Source: Mesostigma viride (lineage: Eukaryota; Streptophyta; Mesostigmatophyceae; Mesostigmatales; Mesostigmataceae). From it: DNA of 64,000 bases. Under the pieces are notes generated by a model that ran no database searches, was not told the origin of the DNA, and worked only from the letters and a program-made list of their open reading frames with translations. Location: assembly GCA_009746045.1 (NCBI GenBank), contig RPFO01000072.1, forward strand, positions 765,620 to 829,619, written 5' to 3'. Shown here piece after piece: positions 21,488-31,599 of this stretch; the stretch's first letter is position 1; each line of letters begins with the position of its first letter. The translations under genes and the position numbers were made by a program.

Positions 21488-23094
21488 GGCCTTAAGAATC
21501 TCAGCAAATGACTTCCTGGGAACGACAGGATCTGCTCTTTTTGTGACTCCTCCAGGTGTGAGGGAGGTGCTACCTGCTGCTCACCCTGTGCACCGTCCTC
21601 CTGCCCAGGTGGACTATTGGGTTGTAGTGGGGCTGCACTACTGAGGAACACAGGAGCTTCTACTGTGGTGCTAGTGCTTGCATCAATGACGTCCTTAGCC
21701 AATTCATTGGGTGAGATCAATCCACCAGACTCCTGCTCTGAATCCATGTCCAAGAATTCTACCCCTGACACGTCTGCCAGTGGTGGGTAATAAAGCTTGA
21801 GTCTATGCTTGCTGACCACACGCTCTCTGTCATGTTGTATAGTGACTGCAGTCCCTTCTTCATGAATTTTGGTGACTACAGCTGGACCGTGCCATCTGGC
21901 AGAGTGTGCTCTTCCTCTGTCACCCTCTCTGAAAAACAACACATGGTCCCCCACTTCAAACACAGGCCTGGCATTATTTTTGTCTTTCTTTGCCAGCAAC
22001 TTGGCTAAGTGCTGCCTTTGTGTGTTGTAGTGAGTGTGTACCTCTGAAGCATAGCTGCCTGACTGAAGGCCAGTTGGGGTGATTTCCCCAAAAGGTGAGG
22101 ACATTATTGGTTTGGCGTTTAGCTGGGTAGTCACCCCTGCTGCCCAAGATGCCCTGTCAGCATAGCTACCAGAGTCAGCCAACCTGGATGGCATTTTTCT
22201 TATCACATCCCTGATGGCTCTCATGGTACGTTCTACCAACCCCTGACGTTCATGATCTTGAGCCCCAGACACTTCTATCTTGGGCAGGTCATTCCTGTCC
22301 TGGATGCAGAGAAACTGCTGATCCAGCATTACTTTTTCAATGGGGTGAAAACGTGCCAAGGCTATCTGTAAAGCTCTGTGCAGCTGCTCTTTATCCATCC
22401 CAGGCAGGGGCTCCACTACCACAAACCTTGACCAGGCATCCTTTATGACTAGGTAGTATACCGTGTCCTTCACCACGTGTATAACATCCCCAACCAGTTT
22501 GCCTCTAGCCAGTGGTGGTGTGGCCACATGCCATTTTCTGGGCTTAGGAGCATATAGCTGACATTGCTCACAGTGCTTACGTACGTGCCTGCACATCTGT
22601 TCCAGATCATGGCCTTGTATTTTATTGGCTAGCCTTTCAGCCACAGCCTCATGGCCCATAACCTTGTGCAGTTGCTCTGCTAGAGCACCATACGTGATTA
22701 CCTTTTCTGCTGCTGCACTAAGGGAAGCTATGGTGGGGTCACGCATCATGTGTGACAGTGTCATGTCATATGCCACTTCCCAATCCACATCATCACACTC
22801 AGGCAACACTTGGCAGACAGAAGGTAACAGGAAACCATTTGTGAAAAATGGTGAGGGTAGCTTACAGGTGTCACCCTGGTCTGCCGCCCCCGCGCGGTTG
22901 TAGCGCCCTGGCGTGGTCTTGTTGTGCCTGGGTGCCGTGCAGCGCGCTCCTGCTGCAATGGGGTGACGTGTTTTCCAGCATCCAGGACAAACATCAACGT
23001 CAGAACCATAGTCGGGTTTGCCTTTCCAGCAGTCATCTTTTAGGTGCCCCTTACAAAGGCACCTAGTGCAATGCTTGGTGGGGTCATGAGGCAA
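21424..23094 (-). CDS. Copia Pol part 1: zinc knuckle and integrase
   Basis: A 556-aa frame; upstream in-frame text is basic and Gly/Lys-rich, so the ORF start is not defined by an ATG. At the front is a CX2CX4HX4C knuckle (CTRCLCKGHLKDDC), a nucleocapsid trait, followed by CPGC. The integrase zinc domain follows (HKVMGH...CEQC). The core has Asp in GDVIHVV, Asp in VMLDQQF and Glu in QGLVERTMR; the spacing between the last two is about 29 residues, shorter than the usual 35. The C-terminal part (VGDHVLFFREGD...RWHGPAVVTKI) is SH3-like, a feature more common in Ty3 integrases. No aspartic protease is present ahead of the integrase. Confidence 0.85.
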   Translation of the reverse strand: MPHDPTKHCTRCLCKGHLKDDCWKGKPDYGSDVDVCPGCWKTRHPIAAGARCTAPRHNKTTPGRYNRAGAADQGDTCKLPSPFFTNGFLLPSVCQVLPECDDVDWEVAYDMTLSHMMRDPTIASLSAAAEKVITYGALAEQLHKVMGHEAVAERLANKIQGHDLEQMCRHVRKHCEQCQLYAPKPRKWHVATPPLARGKLVGDVIHVVKDTVYYLVIKDAWSRFVVVEPLPGMDKEQLHRALQIALARFHPIEKVMLDQQFLCIQDRNDLPKIEVSGAQDHERQGLVERTMRAIRDVIRKMPSRLADSGSYADRASWAAGVTTQLNAKPIMSSPFGEITPTGLQSGSYASEVHTHYNTQRQHLAKLLAKKDKNNARPVFEVGDHVLFFREGDRGRAHSARWHGPAVVTKIHEEGTAVTIQHDRERVVSKHRLKLYYPPLADVSGVEFLDMDSEQESGGLISPNELAKDVIDASTSTTVEAPVFLSSAAPLQPNSPPGQEDGAQGEQQVAPPSHLEESQKEQILSFPGSHLLRFLRPCTRHTTLKQLWQQVQHRSML

Positions 23095-23167
23095 CCTCTT
23101 GTCCCCCCCTGCTGGCTTAGCACCCCCTGGCTTGCTAGCTCCCCCACTTTGTTTTCTGTTTTTATTG

Positions 23168-23467
23168 TTATTGTTCTTTCCCCCCCCTTGTTTCCACCTC
23201 CCCCACTTTTGTTGTTTTTGTTTTTATCCCCCCCATTACCGCCTTTACCTGGGCTACCAGCGACTGCATCTGCTTCTTGGAGAGCCCCGTACCTGAGGCT
23301 TCCTCCCCCTTTACCTGCTTCACCTTTCCCTCCTTGGCTGCAGCAGCAAACGGCTCTAGGCATTGCTGCACATAGGCCATTGCCTTCCTGAAGTCCTCCC
23401 ACTTATCCTTCAGACCTGCCAGGATTACTGACAGGGTGGTGGGTCCAGTTCTGCCTTTTGTAGCCAT
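23168..23467 (-). CDS. Copia Gag C-terminal segment (99-aa frame)
   Basis: It overlaps the end of the long Gag frame in -1 relation and starts at an ATG (23467). The sequence is amphipathic and basic (LSVILAGLKDKWEDFRKAM, LSKKQMQSLVAQVKAVM). It runs into a run of eight G at about 23180-23187 where the integrase frame is +1. Either ribosomal shifts or sequence errors in homopolymers separate the blocks. Confidence 0.6.
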   Translation of the reverse strand: MATKGRTGPTTLSVILAGLKDKWEDFRKAMAYVQQCLEPFAAAAKEGKVKQVKGEEASGTGLSKKQMQSLVAQVKAVMGGIKTKTTKVGEVETRGGKEQ

Positions 23468-23971
23468 AGGTGTACTAGGTACTTGGCATTGAGCTTCTTC
23501 AGCTCCTCATCTCCCTCTATGTACATGACATATTTTTTGTTGTCACTCACATAGTCACGCTTATTGACCTTATAGGCCTCTATCCACTGGAAGCCCTTAA
23601 GCACTTCTAAGTGCTCCCCCGTGGTAACAAGTGCCCTAAGATCAACCATGAACTGCGCCCACAACACATTTTCTGCCACGTCTACCCCGCTGCTGGCACG
23701 CTTTTGGTACAATTGTACCAACTGCTGGATAGGCTTGGCAGATTGATGGATGGGTGTGGACGCACGTAGAGAGGCAAACCAATCACGGACATTGTCGCTA
23801 GCATATGCATGTGACAACTTAAACAACCACTCCCTAGCTTCGTCCTGGGTGTGGCCCTCTGGCAAACCCGGAAACACTAGCTTGTCCTCTTTCTTTTTTG
23901 GATCAAACCTGGGCCTGTTCAAGGCCATATTGGAGGTTGTGGTCGTTCCTGCTGGTTGTGGCTGCTGCTGC

Positions 23972-24003
<32 letters not shown>

Positions 24004-25638
24004 CCGCTCCCCGCCCTCGTGCCGTGTTGGTGCAGACTCCTGGGTGCCATGTCCACCCCTGCCCTGGTTGCCCCCCCTCTCCCCGTCATCCTCCCCCTCG
24101 TCCCTCTCGTCCCTCCTGCGTTTTTGCTGTGGCTGGCACGCCTCCTCCGGTGCCCTGCGTTTTGTTGGCTTCAGCGAGGCCACCAGCCTCGCCACCGTGT
24201 CTGCTAGGCGGCCATGCTCGCCCGGGGTGAGCTCCCGCCCCTCGTCCAGCATCTGCTGGGCCAGGTGGAGTTGCCTCCGGATGTCCTCCCGGTGGGACAA
24301 GGTCGCTGGACCGGGTTCGCCCCGGTGCGTCACCCTGGTCCTTGCCGCTGTGCCGTCTCGGTTTGAGATGGTATGCGTTGGCTGCGACAAAAAATGGTAG
24401 AGTTGTTCGGTAGAAATGCGTTCATCCGGCATCAAACCAAATTCAGCTCTTACCGCCTCCCCCATGCATCCCCTCACCGCAGCCTTCTTGATGTTCTTCG
24501 ACATACGGCGTCTCTGCTTCAGCATACGCCTCTCCAGACGACCTACGCTTGCCTCCCAGGCGGCCAGATGCCTGCGGTAGCGCTCCTCGGCTTCCCGACG
24601 AGCCGGCCCCTGCAAAGGTGCTATCTCCGCGACCTTCCGGTATTTCCAGCTCTTCAGGTCGCGGGTGAGACGCTCACACCTCACCTTGGTGTGAGACATC
24701 TTCACCCGAATCCTGGCCGCGAGCGCCTCCGCCCTGTCACGCTCTTGCTGCTCGCGCAGCTTCCTCTGCGCGATCACGTTCCGCCTCCGCTGCTTCTTCT
24801 CCCTCTCCGCCTTGAAGACCGCGAGCCTCCTCTGAGCCTCCTTCTCTCGCGCCTGCATAGCCGGCGTCATCTCCACCAGGTCGTCCGCTTCGGACGCCGA
24901 CGGACCCGTCAAAGAATACTCCGACTCCTGCAGCACTCCATCAATCTCCCTCGGGATCGTTGCCGACCGTCGAAGGCGCTGGAAACACGCCAGGTCCGCC
25001 CTCCGCACCACTTCATGGGTCGGCGACGCTGACCTCGGCGACGCTGACCTCCTCATCAATGCCGCGCGGACCTGGGCAGCATCCTCCATTTGTTGGGCGC
25101 GCTCACGTGCGCGCACTGCCAACCTCCGCTCTTCTGCGGACTCCTGCTCCTGCAGGCTCTGCGCCATGGCAGCATCTGCTGCCACCTGCGCACTGCGCGC
25201 CTCGTCTGCCGACGATGGCTGCAGTCCAAACAAACCCAGCGAGCTGGTTTCCGACACGCTGTCGGACTCCCCACTCTCCTCCTCCTCCGACTCGGGCCCC
25301 GCCCCCGCACCACGTGGTGCATATGGTGGTCCCCTCGGACGCACCACCGGGGTCGACCCCCGCGCCCTACGCATCAGGGGAACGCGCACCACGACGTTCT
25401 CCACAACGTCACGGTACGTCGGGTCGGCTGCCTCCATCGCCGCATCCTCAGGATGCATGGGATCCTGAGCATCCCGGTTCTCGTAATCCTGGCGCATACT
25501 CTCCAGGATCGAGTCCGACGTCCCCGAGTCATCGGACATCGGGGACGACGACGACTGGTACCTCGTCACCGACGGCGACTCCTCCTCCGAGGAAGTCGCG
25601 CCCACAAGGGCCTTTCCCTTGTTGTTCTTGGGAGCCAT
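23425..25638 (-). CDS. Copia Gag (737 aa)
   Basis: ATG at 25638, about 100 bases inside the 5' LTR. Ser/Glu-rich acidic head (about 1-150). Long highly charged helical region rich in Arg/Glu/Gln (about 160-420) with coiled-coil-like RREAEERYRR and KKQRRRNVI. Then a polyglutamine run of 13 from CAG/CAA codons (23967-24005 region), and a C-terminal Gag-like domain with LVFPGLPEGHTQDEAREWLF and WAQFMVDLRALV. It would form the particle that packages element RNA. It is much longer than the usual 300-400 aa Copia Gag; the extra length is N-terminal. Confidence 0.75.
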
Positions 25639-25739
25639 TAGTTCAAAAGATGGGTAAAAAAATGGAAATGGGTGTTTGCGAACTGTACGTTTCGCACGCT
25701 CGTCGTTTTGTCGTGTATGTTTTTGGAGTTTTTAATGCA

Positions 25740-26118
25740 AGTTATGCAACACAAAGCTTGGAATGCTTGGGCACTGCCAAATGGCGTGTGTGTGCGTGAA
25801 CGACGAGACACCTTGGCATTAGGATAATGTGGCACATATACTGCTGGCCAGCCGTCAACGATGGCTGGCCAGACTTTGCGTAAGTTAAACTAACTTACTG
25901 ATCCTGGACGGACTAGCCTATCAGTTACAACCTGATCTAGTCAGTCCTAACATGACAACTACAGTCCCGGTACCGAGGTACCGGCTCATCACATACTGAG
26001 TACAGCCACGTGTCCATGCCACGACTGTTCTAGTCCAGCACCGTCCCAGTACCCAATTGGGCGCCGGCGGTGCTGGCACGTGTCCACTTAGGCTACAGGC
26101 GGGAGACTTAGACTAACT
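25740..26118 (-). repeat. 5' LTR of the Copia element
   Basis: 379 bp, reads the same as 18599-18977; it is the upstream LTR for the minus-strand element. Identical LTRs imply a very recent insertion. Confidence 0.9.
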
Positions 26119-26123
26119 GTGTA
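26119..26123. repeat. Target-site duplication, right copy (GTGTA)
   Basis: Matches 18594-18598. Confidence 0.9.
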
Positions 26124-26568
26124 CCATGCACAATATCAAGGGCTGTGGTCGCCTCGCGTCGCGTGCGTTCGAGCCCAGAATTCCCAGGATGATCCTGTCC
26201 GAGCGGCGCCGTGAAGTGCCATTAATGCGGGCAGCTAGCTTCCTCCTTGCCCCACGAAACCCGCGTGCTCGACTGATGTTTTCTATGGACATAGCACCCT
26301 AACACCGTTTTCTCCCCCCTGGCAGTGAAGTTGGTGTTGATTCTTTCCTAGATGACGATCCGTTTGAGACTAGCCCCTCTGTTACATGGTTGCGGCACTT
26401 TCCCAGGATGAATGTTTGTTGCGGCACTTTTGTAGGCGATCAACCTTGCGTGGAGGCGCGTCCACAGCTCACAGTATACTAGTATGGAGGTAGCGTTCGA
26501 TCTTGTGGGCTCTGAGAGCACTTGCCATATTGCCGGTGCACAGTTGTGCGGTGACTGGGGCTGTCGGC

Positions 26569-26762
26569 GGAATGTAGTTCACCGTATGGTATGCATTAAC
26601 CACACCTGTTCATTATTAGGGCCGGTACTTGCGAGCATGCAGTTCACACAGTATGCATCAACCACACCTGTTCATTATTAGGGTACTTGCGAGCATGTAG
26701 TTCACACGGTATGCATTGACTACACCTGTTCATTATTAGTTAGGGTACTTAATTGCGAGCAT
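26569..26762 (+). repeat. Tandem repeat, three units of about 65 bp
   Basis: The unit contains TATGCATTAACCACACCTGT, TCATTATTAGGG and GGTACTTGCGAGCATG. Unit boundaries fall at about 26569, 26637 and 26697. Small indels differ between units. There is no coding sense. Confidence 0.8.
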
Positions 26763-26765
26763 GTT

Positions 26766-26858
26766 ACCTCCCCAGCACTCCCCAGCCCTCCCCAGCACTC
26801 CCCACCACTCGCCACCGCTCCCCACCGCTCCCCACCACTCCCCACCACTCCCCATGAT
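26766..26858 (+). repeat. CTCCCCA(N)n minisatellite
   Basis: Imperfect run of CACTCCCCAG/CACTCCCCAC units of 9-10 bp. Confidence 0.75.
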
Positions 26859-27017
26859 TCCCTCCCATTATTCCCCATTGTGCAACCCATGCTTTCCCCG
26901 CGGGCAACGAGGAGCGGCAGTGTGCCTGATGCCATGAAGCACAGACTGCACAGTCCGTGCACGGTAGCAGTGTGCCATGAAGCAGTGCATGCCATGAAGC
27001 AGTGTGCCATGAAGCAA

Positions 27018-27290
27018 ATAGTGTTCCGGACCGGTTTGCTGCGGGTGGCAAAAGGTTCCGGCATTATTTAACCTAACTAAGACCTGTGCACCTTGGAGGT
27101 CAGGGGTTCGAATCCGCGTTGCCGACGGAGCCATGCCGGCGCCCAAGTGCGTGCTCAGCAGGCCACGTGCGGGTGGCTCGCTGTCGGCCCTTCAATCCCC
27201 TCCACGAGGCCAGGTTTTAGTTAGGTTAAATAATGCCGGATCCGGAACCTTTTGCCACCTGCGGCAAACCAGTCCGGAACACTATTTTGC
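27018..27290. mobile_element. Foldback element with Pol III B-box core, copy 1
   Basis: Imperfect inverted arms (about 27018-27080 and 27213-27288, sharing AACCTTTTGCCACC, AAATAATGCCGG and TTAGGTTAAAT) enclose a core of about 130 bp. The core holds GGTCAGGGGTTCGAATCC, a canonical B-box. A TGGCAAAAGG stretch in the left arm fits an A box loosely. The core and arms recur in another arrangement at 33549-33981. No protein is encoded. Confidence 0.65.
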
Positions 27291-27444
27291 CTGGAGTAAC
27301 CACTTTCGAGCACCCAAGTTGATTCGGCCCTCAATCAGCTGTAGTCATAGTTTTACAGCTGGCTTGTCCTAGACCCATAGGCTGCCACGACTTGACTCTT
27401 GTCAACCCGCGTCTTGCCTGCTGCTTATGTAGGGGAGCCACTAA

Positions 27445-28112
27445 TTAATTAATTAATTAATTAATTAAACTCGTGCTCCCGTTGGGGAGTCACGGAGCAC
27501 CGAAGTGCTTTTAATCCCTGTGTGTGCACTACAGGAGAAAGGGCAGAGACCCCCAGTCTCCTTCATGCCAAAGGCATGCCACAGCTGCAATCGGGCGCGG
27601 CTAGCTAAAAGGACAGGCTAACGATCCGGCAAACTGTGGGTGCAATAAGACCCGTGTGAGCATATCATAACAAGGAGCGTGGGCAAGTAATCTGATCGAA
27701 GCCAGGACGTAGCATGGCTGTACTAGGACTAGGCTAAGGCTATGGCTGGTTGTGTACCGTGCGTTGGCGGCACGTGACTAGGTGTGTTGGCACAGCTAGG
27801 CAACATTCTAGGCATGGCTGCCTTAGCGGCAGTGACGCCAATGGTTACAAGCTAGGGCTATTGCTATTCTAGCCCGCTGGGGGCGTCCACATCTTGTGGT
27901 TGATCATCAGGTCCCCGCCCCTCCAGTACACCTTGGGCTTCTGGGGGTCCTGCTTATGGCGGAGGTATTCCGGCCACAGGTCGCGTCGCTGCTGTTGCTG
28001 AGCGGGGGTGAGGTCGTCATCCAGCGTCCAGGTGAGGTCGTGCAACCGCTTGCGACGAGAGAGGAACCGCTGCTTATCCTCAGGGGAGGGGAAGGTGAGT
28101 AGGACTGGTGGG
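27445..28112 (-). mobile_element. ORF1-only LINE derivative, copy 2, 5'-truncated
   Basis: Nearly the same as 10895-11560: (TTAA)n tail, GTGCTCC/GGAGCAC hairpin, 3' UTR, then the last about 75 codons of ORF1 (RFLSRRKRL through the C-terminus). It ends abruptly at about 28112 against RLE-type LINE sequence. Confidence 0.85.
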
Positions 28113-28119
28113 GAGCCAC

Positions 28120-28700
28120 TAACACTCCTGTCACCTGATTTAGGTCATACAGTATTAATGATATATTACTATACGCCCAGTCACTATCCGGTGGCACTGC
28201 GACACCAACTGTTTGCCCCGCAACCTCTTGTTCCCGCAGGGCGGCCCTGTGGTAGCTGCGGGCAGGCCTTGGACCCGGCCCACTGGGACCCACTATACCT
28301 GTCATGCATGGGTGGCCAGCAGAATCAGAATTGGTACTTGTACTTGCACACTGTTCTCCTGAAGGTACGTGGTGCTCGCCATCGTCCCGTCCGTTTTCCC
28401 CCATGCGAACATCCGGTCTGAGGATGCAGACGGCGCGGCTTTCTACTCCCCCAACCACCTGACATCGTGGTTCTGGACTTTGAGGGAGGCGCCCGGCACT
28501 TGCTCATTGACGTTTCTGTGGCTCGCCCCTTGGCTCTTAGCCATGTGGTTGGTGCATCCCAGGCGGCGGGCTACACGGCGGATCGGGCTGCAAGCGGGCC
28601 AAGCTCGCGGCCTATGGGGACGTCGGGCACCACCGTGTGGTGGGCACCCTTTGTCTTGGAGGAGTTCGGGGCCATGGGGACTCTGACCGCCGGCTTGACA
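28120..28700 (+). pseudogene. RLE-type LINE fragment (zinc cluster and endonuclease region)
   Basis: Homologous to about residues 270-440 of the frame at 2388-3957. It encodes LRHQLFAPQPL, CGSCGQALD, MGGQQNQNWYLYLHT, then after frameshifts DFEGGARHLLIDVSVARPL and FVLEEFGAMG. Gaps and shifts make it non-functional. Confidence 0.75.
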
Positions 28701-30574
28701 CCCCAAAAGGGCACTTTTCTGGAAACCATACCTAGGCATGTGATAAAAATCCAGTCATGATGGGGGACCATAAATATGATAAAAAAAAATTTTCCAACCA
28801 CTTGGGGGGGTACTACCCCCCACCATGTGACAGTTATGTGCTAAAAATAGAAAAAGACGCTATTTTGGGCCGATTTTCCCTAGGACAATGGGCAAACCCA
28901 ATGTGGCCAAATCATATATTCCCATCTAATTGCAACCCTTGCCATTAATTCCAGCTAGTTTGCAGGTCAGAATAAGCATGTTTAGACACATTGAAATAAT
29001 TTAGCCCAAAACACGTATTTTTTGGTGCCTAAAAAAATATATCAAATTATAGACACATGCAATGGGGTCAAATCTTATATTCAAAATTGGCCCAGGGTTG
29101 CAATCACACAGCCCCAAAGTTTCAGCTCATTCTGACCACGTTTACCCACATGAAATATGGTCATGTGCAAAAAAAAAATGATAGCTTTTTGTGGTTTGGA
29201 GCTCAAACACCACCACAAAGACACCCTTGCCCACCACAAACTGGGCCAAAACAATTGCAATTAATTAAATTAATGTATCACGAAGCTTGCCACCAAATTA
29301 CAGGTCATTCTGACCTAGTTTGCCCATATTATTACATCTTGTTATAGCTGCCAGCCTGCATGCTTGGTGCACCATGACATGAGGCGATACCATGAGCACA
29401 TTCCTAAGCTTGCCCCCTGCAAATGGGGCAGAACCACGAAAAACAAATGCTAGATGCTTGAAGAAAACAACCACAAACTGTCCATTATGAGCAGGTATGA
29501 CCGCTTGTGGGAATCACTCATAGCCAACACCATGTCATGACGCTTATATGGATAAAAGGTGCATCCTTCATAGTCATAACGACCTGATCCCTGTCATCTA
29601 GGAAGTACAAGCCATGTTTAATGGAGGCTAATCAGGTGGGGATGTGATAAGTAACTCACATATTCTCACCTTCCATACAACAACCTTGTTATCCAGCAGG
29701 CTGAAGAGCCATGACAGGCGCTTATGAGCTCGCCAGCTCCTTGCAACGGTGATGCCGCTCCCAGGCAGCTAGGGTCCTTGACTACGCAATATAGAATGTC
29801 TACCGTGTGAAAACCTCCATACAGGAAGCGTAGCAAAGCCAGATAACTGCCCGATCAATTCTGGGTAGCTTTAGGAAGCATGGCATACGCAGCGTAAGGA
29901 AAACCATTGAAAGCTGCGGAAAATCTGATAGCACAACTGCAACAAGTGGAGAGCAAAATAGCAAGAAGAACCCAGAAACGGCGCCAAAAGTTTCATGCCA
30001 GGTTCATTAAGAGCGCAAACAGACTGGGCGGTGACATGCGGCAAATCAAAGTACCACGGCCGGCATTATTTCCTACCCAGGCGCGCAAGAAAAGCCAGCC
30101 AGCCATGGATGGATTAACCGCGGATCGATTAACCGCGCAGGCCTGAACGAAATCATTTTAGAAATGACAGGAAATGGCCGCAGATCGAAGACGCTTAGGT
30201 TATTTTCATGGTGTCCGTTACTAAACGGCTCTTGCTGCATCAATATAACCCGCGAATATCGAGTTCTACCGTCGCAGGCACGCATGCTAGATTATTCATC
30301 GCGGCCAAATTGTTGGATGAGACCCCCGTGCAAATCTGTACCAACAAAGGCAGCGAATTTGCAAATAATGCAGATCTGGCTATGAAACATCATAGTAGAA
30401 CATCAATTTTAACCATCGGCTTAATTTTTTCGCCTGTCGCCCGCCGGATTAGCCATATTTTAACGGAACGCACGTCGCCATGGCCACCTCCACACGGTGC
30501 GCGCACTGTGCACCACAATTTCACGGTCCGTCGGTACCGGCGCGACTTTTTTGGCGCCAAAAGAGTCTTGGGTG
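28701..30574. other. Non-genic interval
   Basis: A+T-richer than the surroundings, with A runs (28781, 29168) and no frame over about 100 codons that looks protein-like. No repeat matches elsewhere in the window. Confidence 0.4.
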
Positions 30575-30930
30575 TCATGTCCCCGGAGTGCTGCCGGCTT
30601 CGGGGTCGAGGACCGCCTGGACCTGGAGGGCCAGCGGGCCCCCTGGTCAGCACGGACCTGGACATCGTATTGGCGCCAACGCCTTTCGGTAGCGATTACC
30701 CGGGCTATGGCTGACATCTTGCTCCGCCGCACACGAGCTGACTTTTCGGCGCACTGAGCACGGTTATTAGGCTGTTTTACTTCATTCCGTGGTGTGGATT
30801 GAGTGTCCCATGCCGGCTGTATAGTTGTTTTGTCGTGGTATCTCTTGTTAGCGTTGGCTTTGTTTTAATATTTTTACGTGGGTGCCTTTTTTACTCTGCT
30901 GTAAGTAATTATTTTTTTAACTATATACTA
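30575..30930 (+). mobile_element. RLE-type LINE 3' end with last codons
   Basis: It encodes GVEDRLDLEGQRAPWSARTW, then the YWRQRLSVAITRAMADILLRR region and a stop at 30757. This matches the C-terminus at 3800-3957. The 3' UTR includes GTATCTCTTGTTAGCGTTGG and CTCTGCTGTAAGTAATTAT. It is 5'-truncated. Confidence 0.8.
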
Positions 30931-30936
30931 TTATAG

Positions 30937-31170
30937 GCCGCCTGTTGGGAGAAACAGTTTGTTTGTCTCCTGCCTGACCCTGCCAAGGTTGACTGTATTG
31001 TTACGTTCTAGTTTTAGGTTGCCTGTTGGGAGAAGCCAGATTTGTTTGTCTCCTAACCCTGCCAACCAAGGCTGCCTATATTCTGCAGTAAACAGTCTAG
31101 TTAGGGCTGCCTGTTGGAAGAAATTAGTTTGTTTGTCTTCTATTACCCTGCCAAGGCTGCCTGTAGATTT
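30937..31170 (+). repeat. Three diverged tandem units of about 80 bp
   Basis: Units share GCCTGTTGGGAGAA, GTTTGTCTCCT and CCCTGCCAAGG, starting at about 30937, 31019 and 31106. Confidence 0.7.
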
Positions 31171-31599
31171 CAAGTGGCTAGCTCTTACGTCAGTCACTCA
31201 GGTTTACATCTTTCTTGTAGCCAGTGGGATGGTGTAGACGTTGCATCATGGATGACGTCTATACAGTTGCCCCTGCATGGTACGTGCCTTATTATGGAAA
31301 GATGTACAGTTGGTTGATAGATGCCTGACAGTTGTTTTTCATTCATAAAAGCAGTCATGCACTAGCATCGGTCCCAGTGTTGGATATACCATCTGGAGCC
31401 CCCACGTGGTTTTGGTTGTTTGCAGTCAATGCAGTGTTGTGAGAGCTTGCCTGAGGATATATGCTGTGCCAGTACACCATGGCTGAGTTTTAATGATTAT
31501 GCTTTTTCCTCAGTGACCTGGACTTCTATCACTTGGGCTTTTTCTGCATGTGACCCTTTCTTGTTAGCTGTCTGCTGACAACTGATGAAGTTCTTATGG

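Larger units (their letters stand above)
18599..26118 (-). mobile_element. Complete Copia-type LTR retrotransposon (7.5 kb)
   Basis: Two 379-bp LTRs at 18599-18977 and 25740-26118 read as identical along their length. They begin AGTTA and end TAACT, so the termini are a 5-bp inverted repeat rather than TG...CA. A perfect GTGTA duplication flanks the insertion. The internal region on the minus strand codes, in order, for Gag, a zinc knuckle with integrase, a protease, and reverse transcriptase with RNase H. The frames change between blocks. A polypurine tract (AAAGTGGG) lies next to the 3' LTR. The usual TGG-starting primer site is absent next to the 5' LTR, where the sequence is TGCATTAAAAACTCC. 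Insertion is in an intron of the Vma12-like gene, antisense to it. Confidence 0.92.

Noticed and set aside
24960-25799. 279-aa plus-strand proline-rich frame
   Set aside because: Antisense of the Gag coding region.
30208-30714. 168-aa plus-strand frame
   Set aside because: Only its end overlaps LINE sequence, and in the wrong frame; the rest has no protein character.
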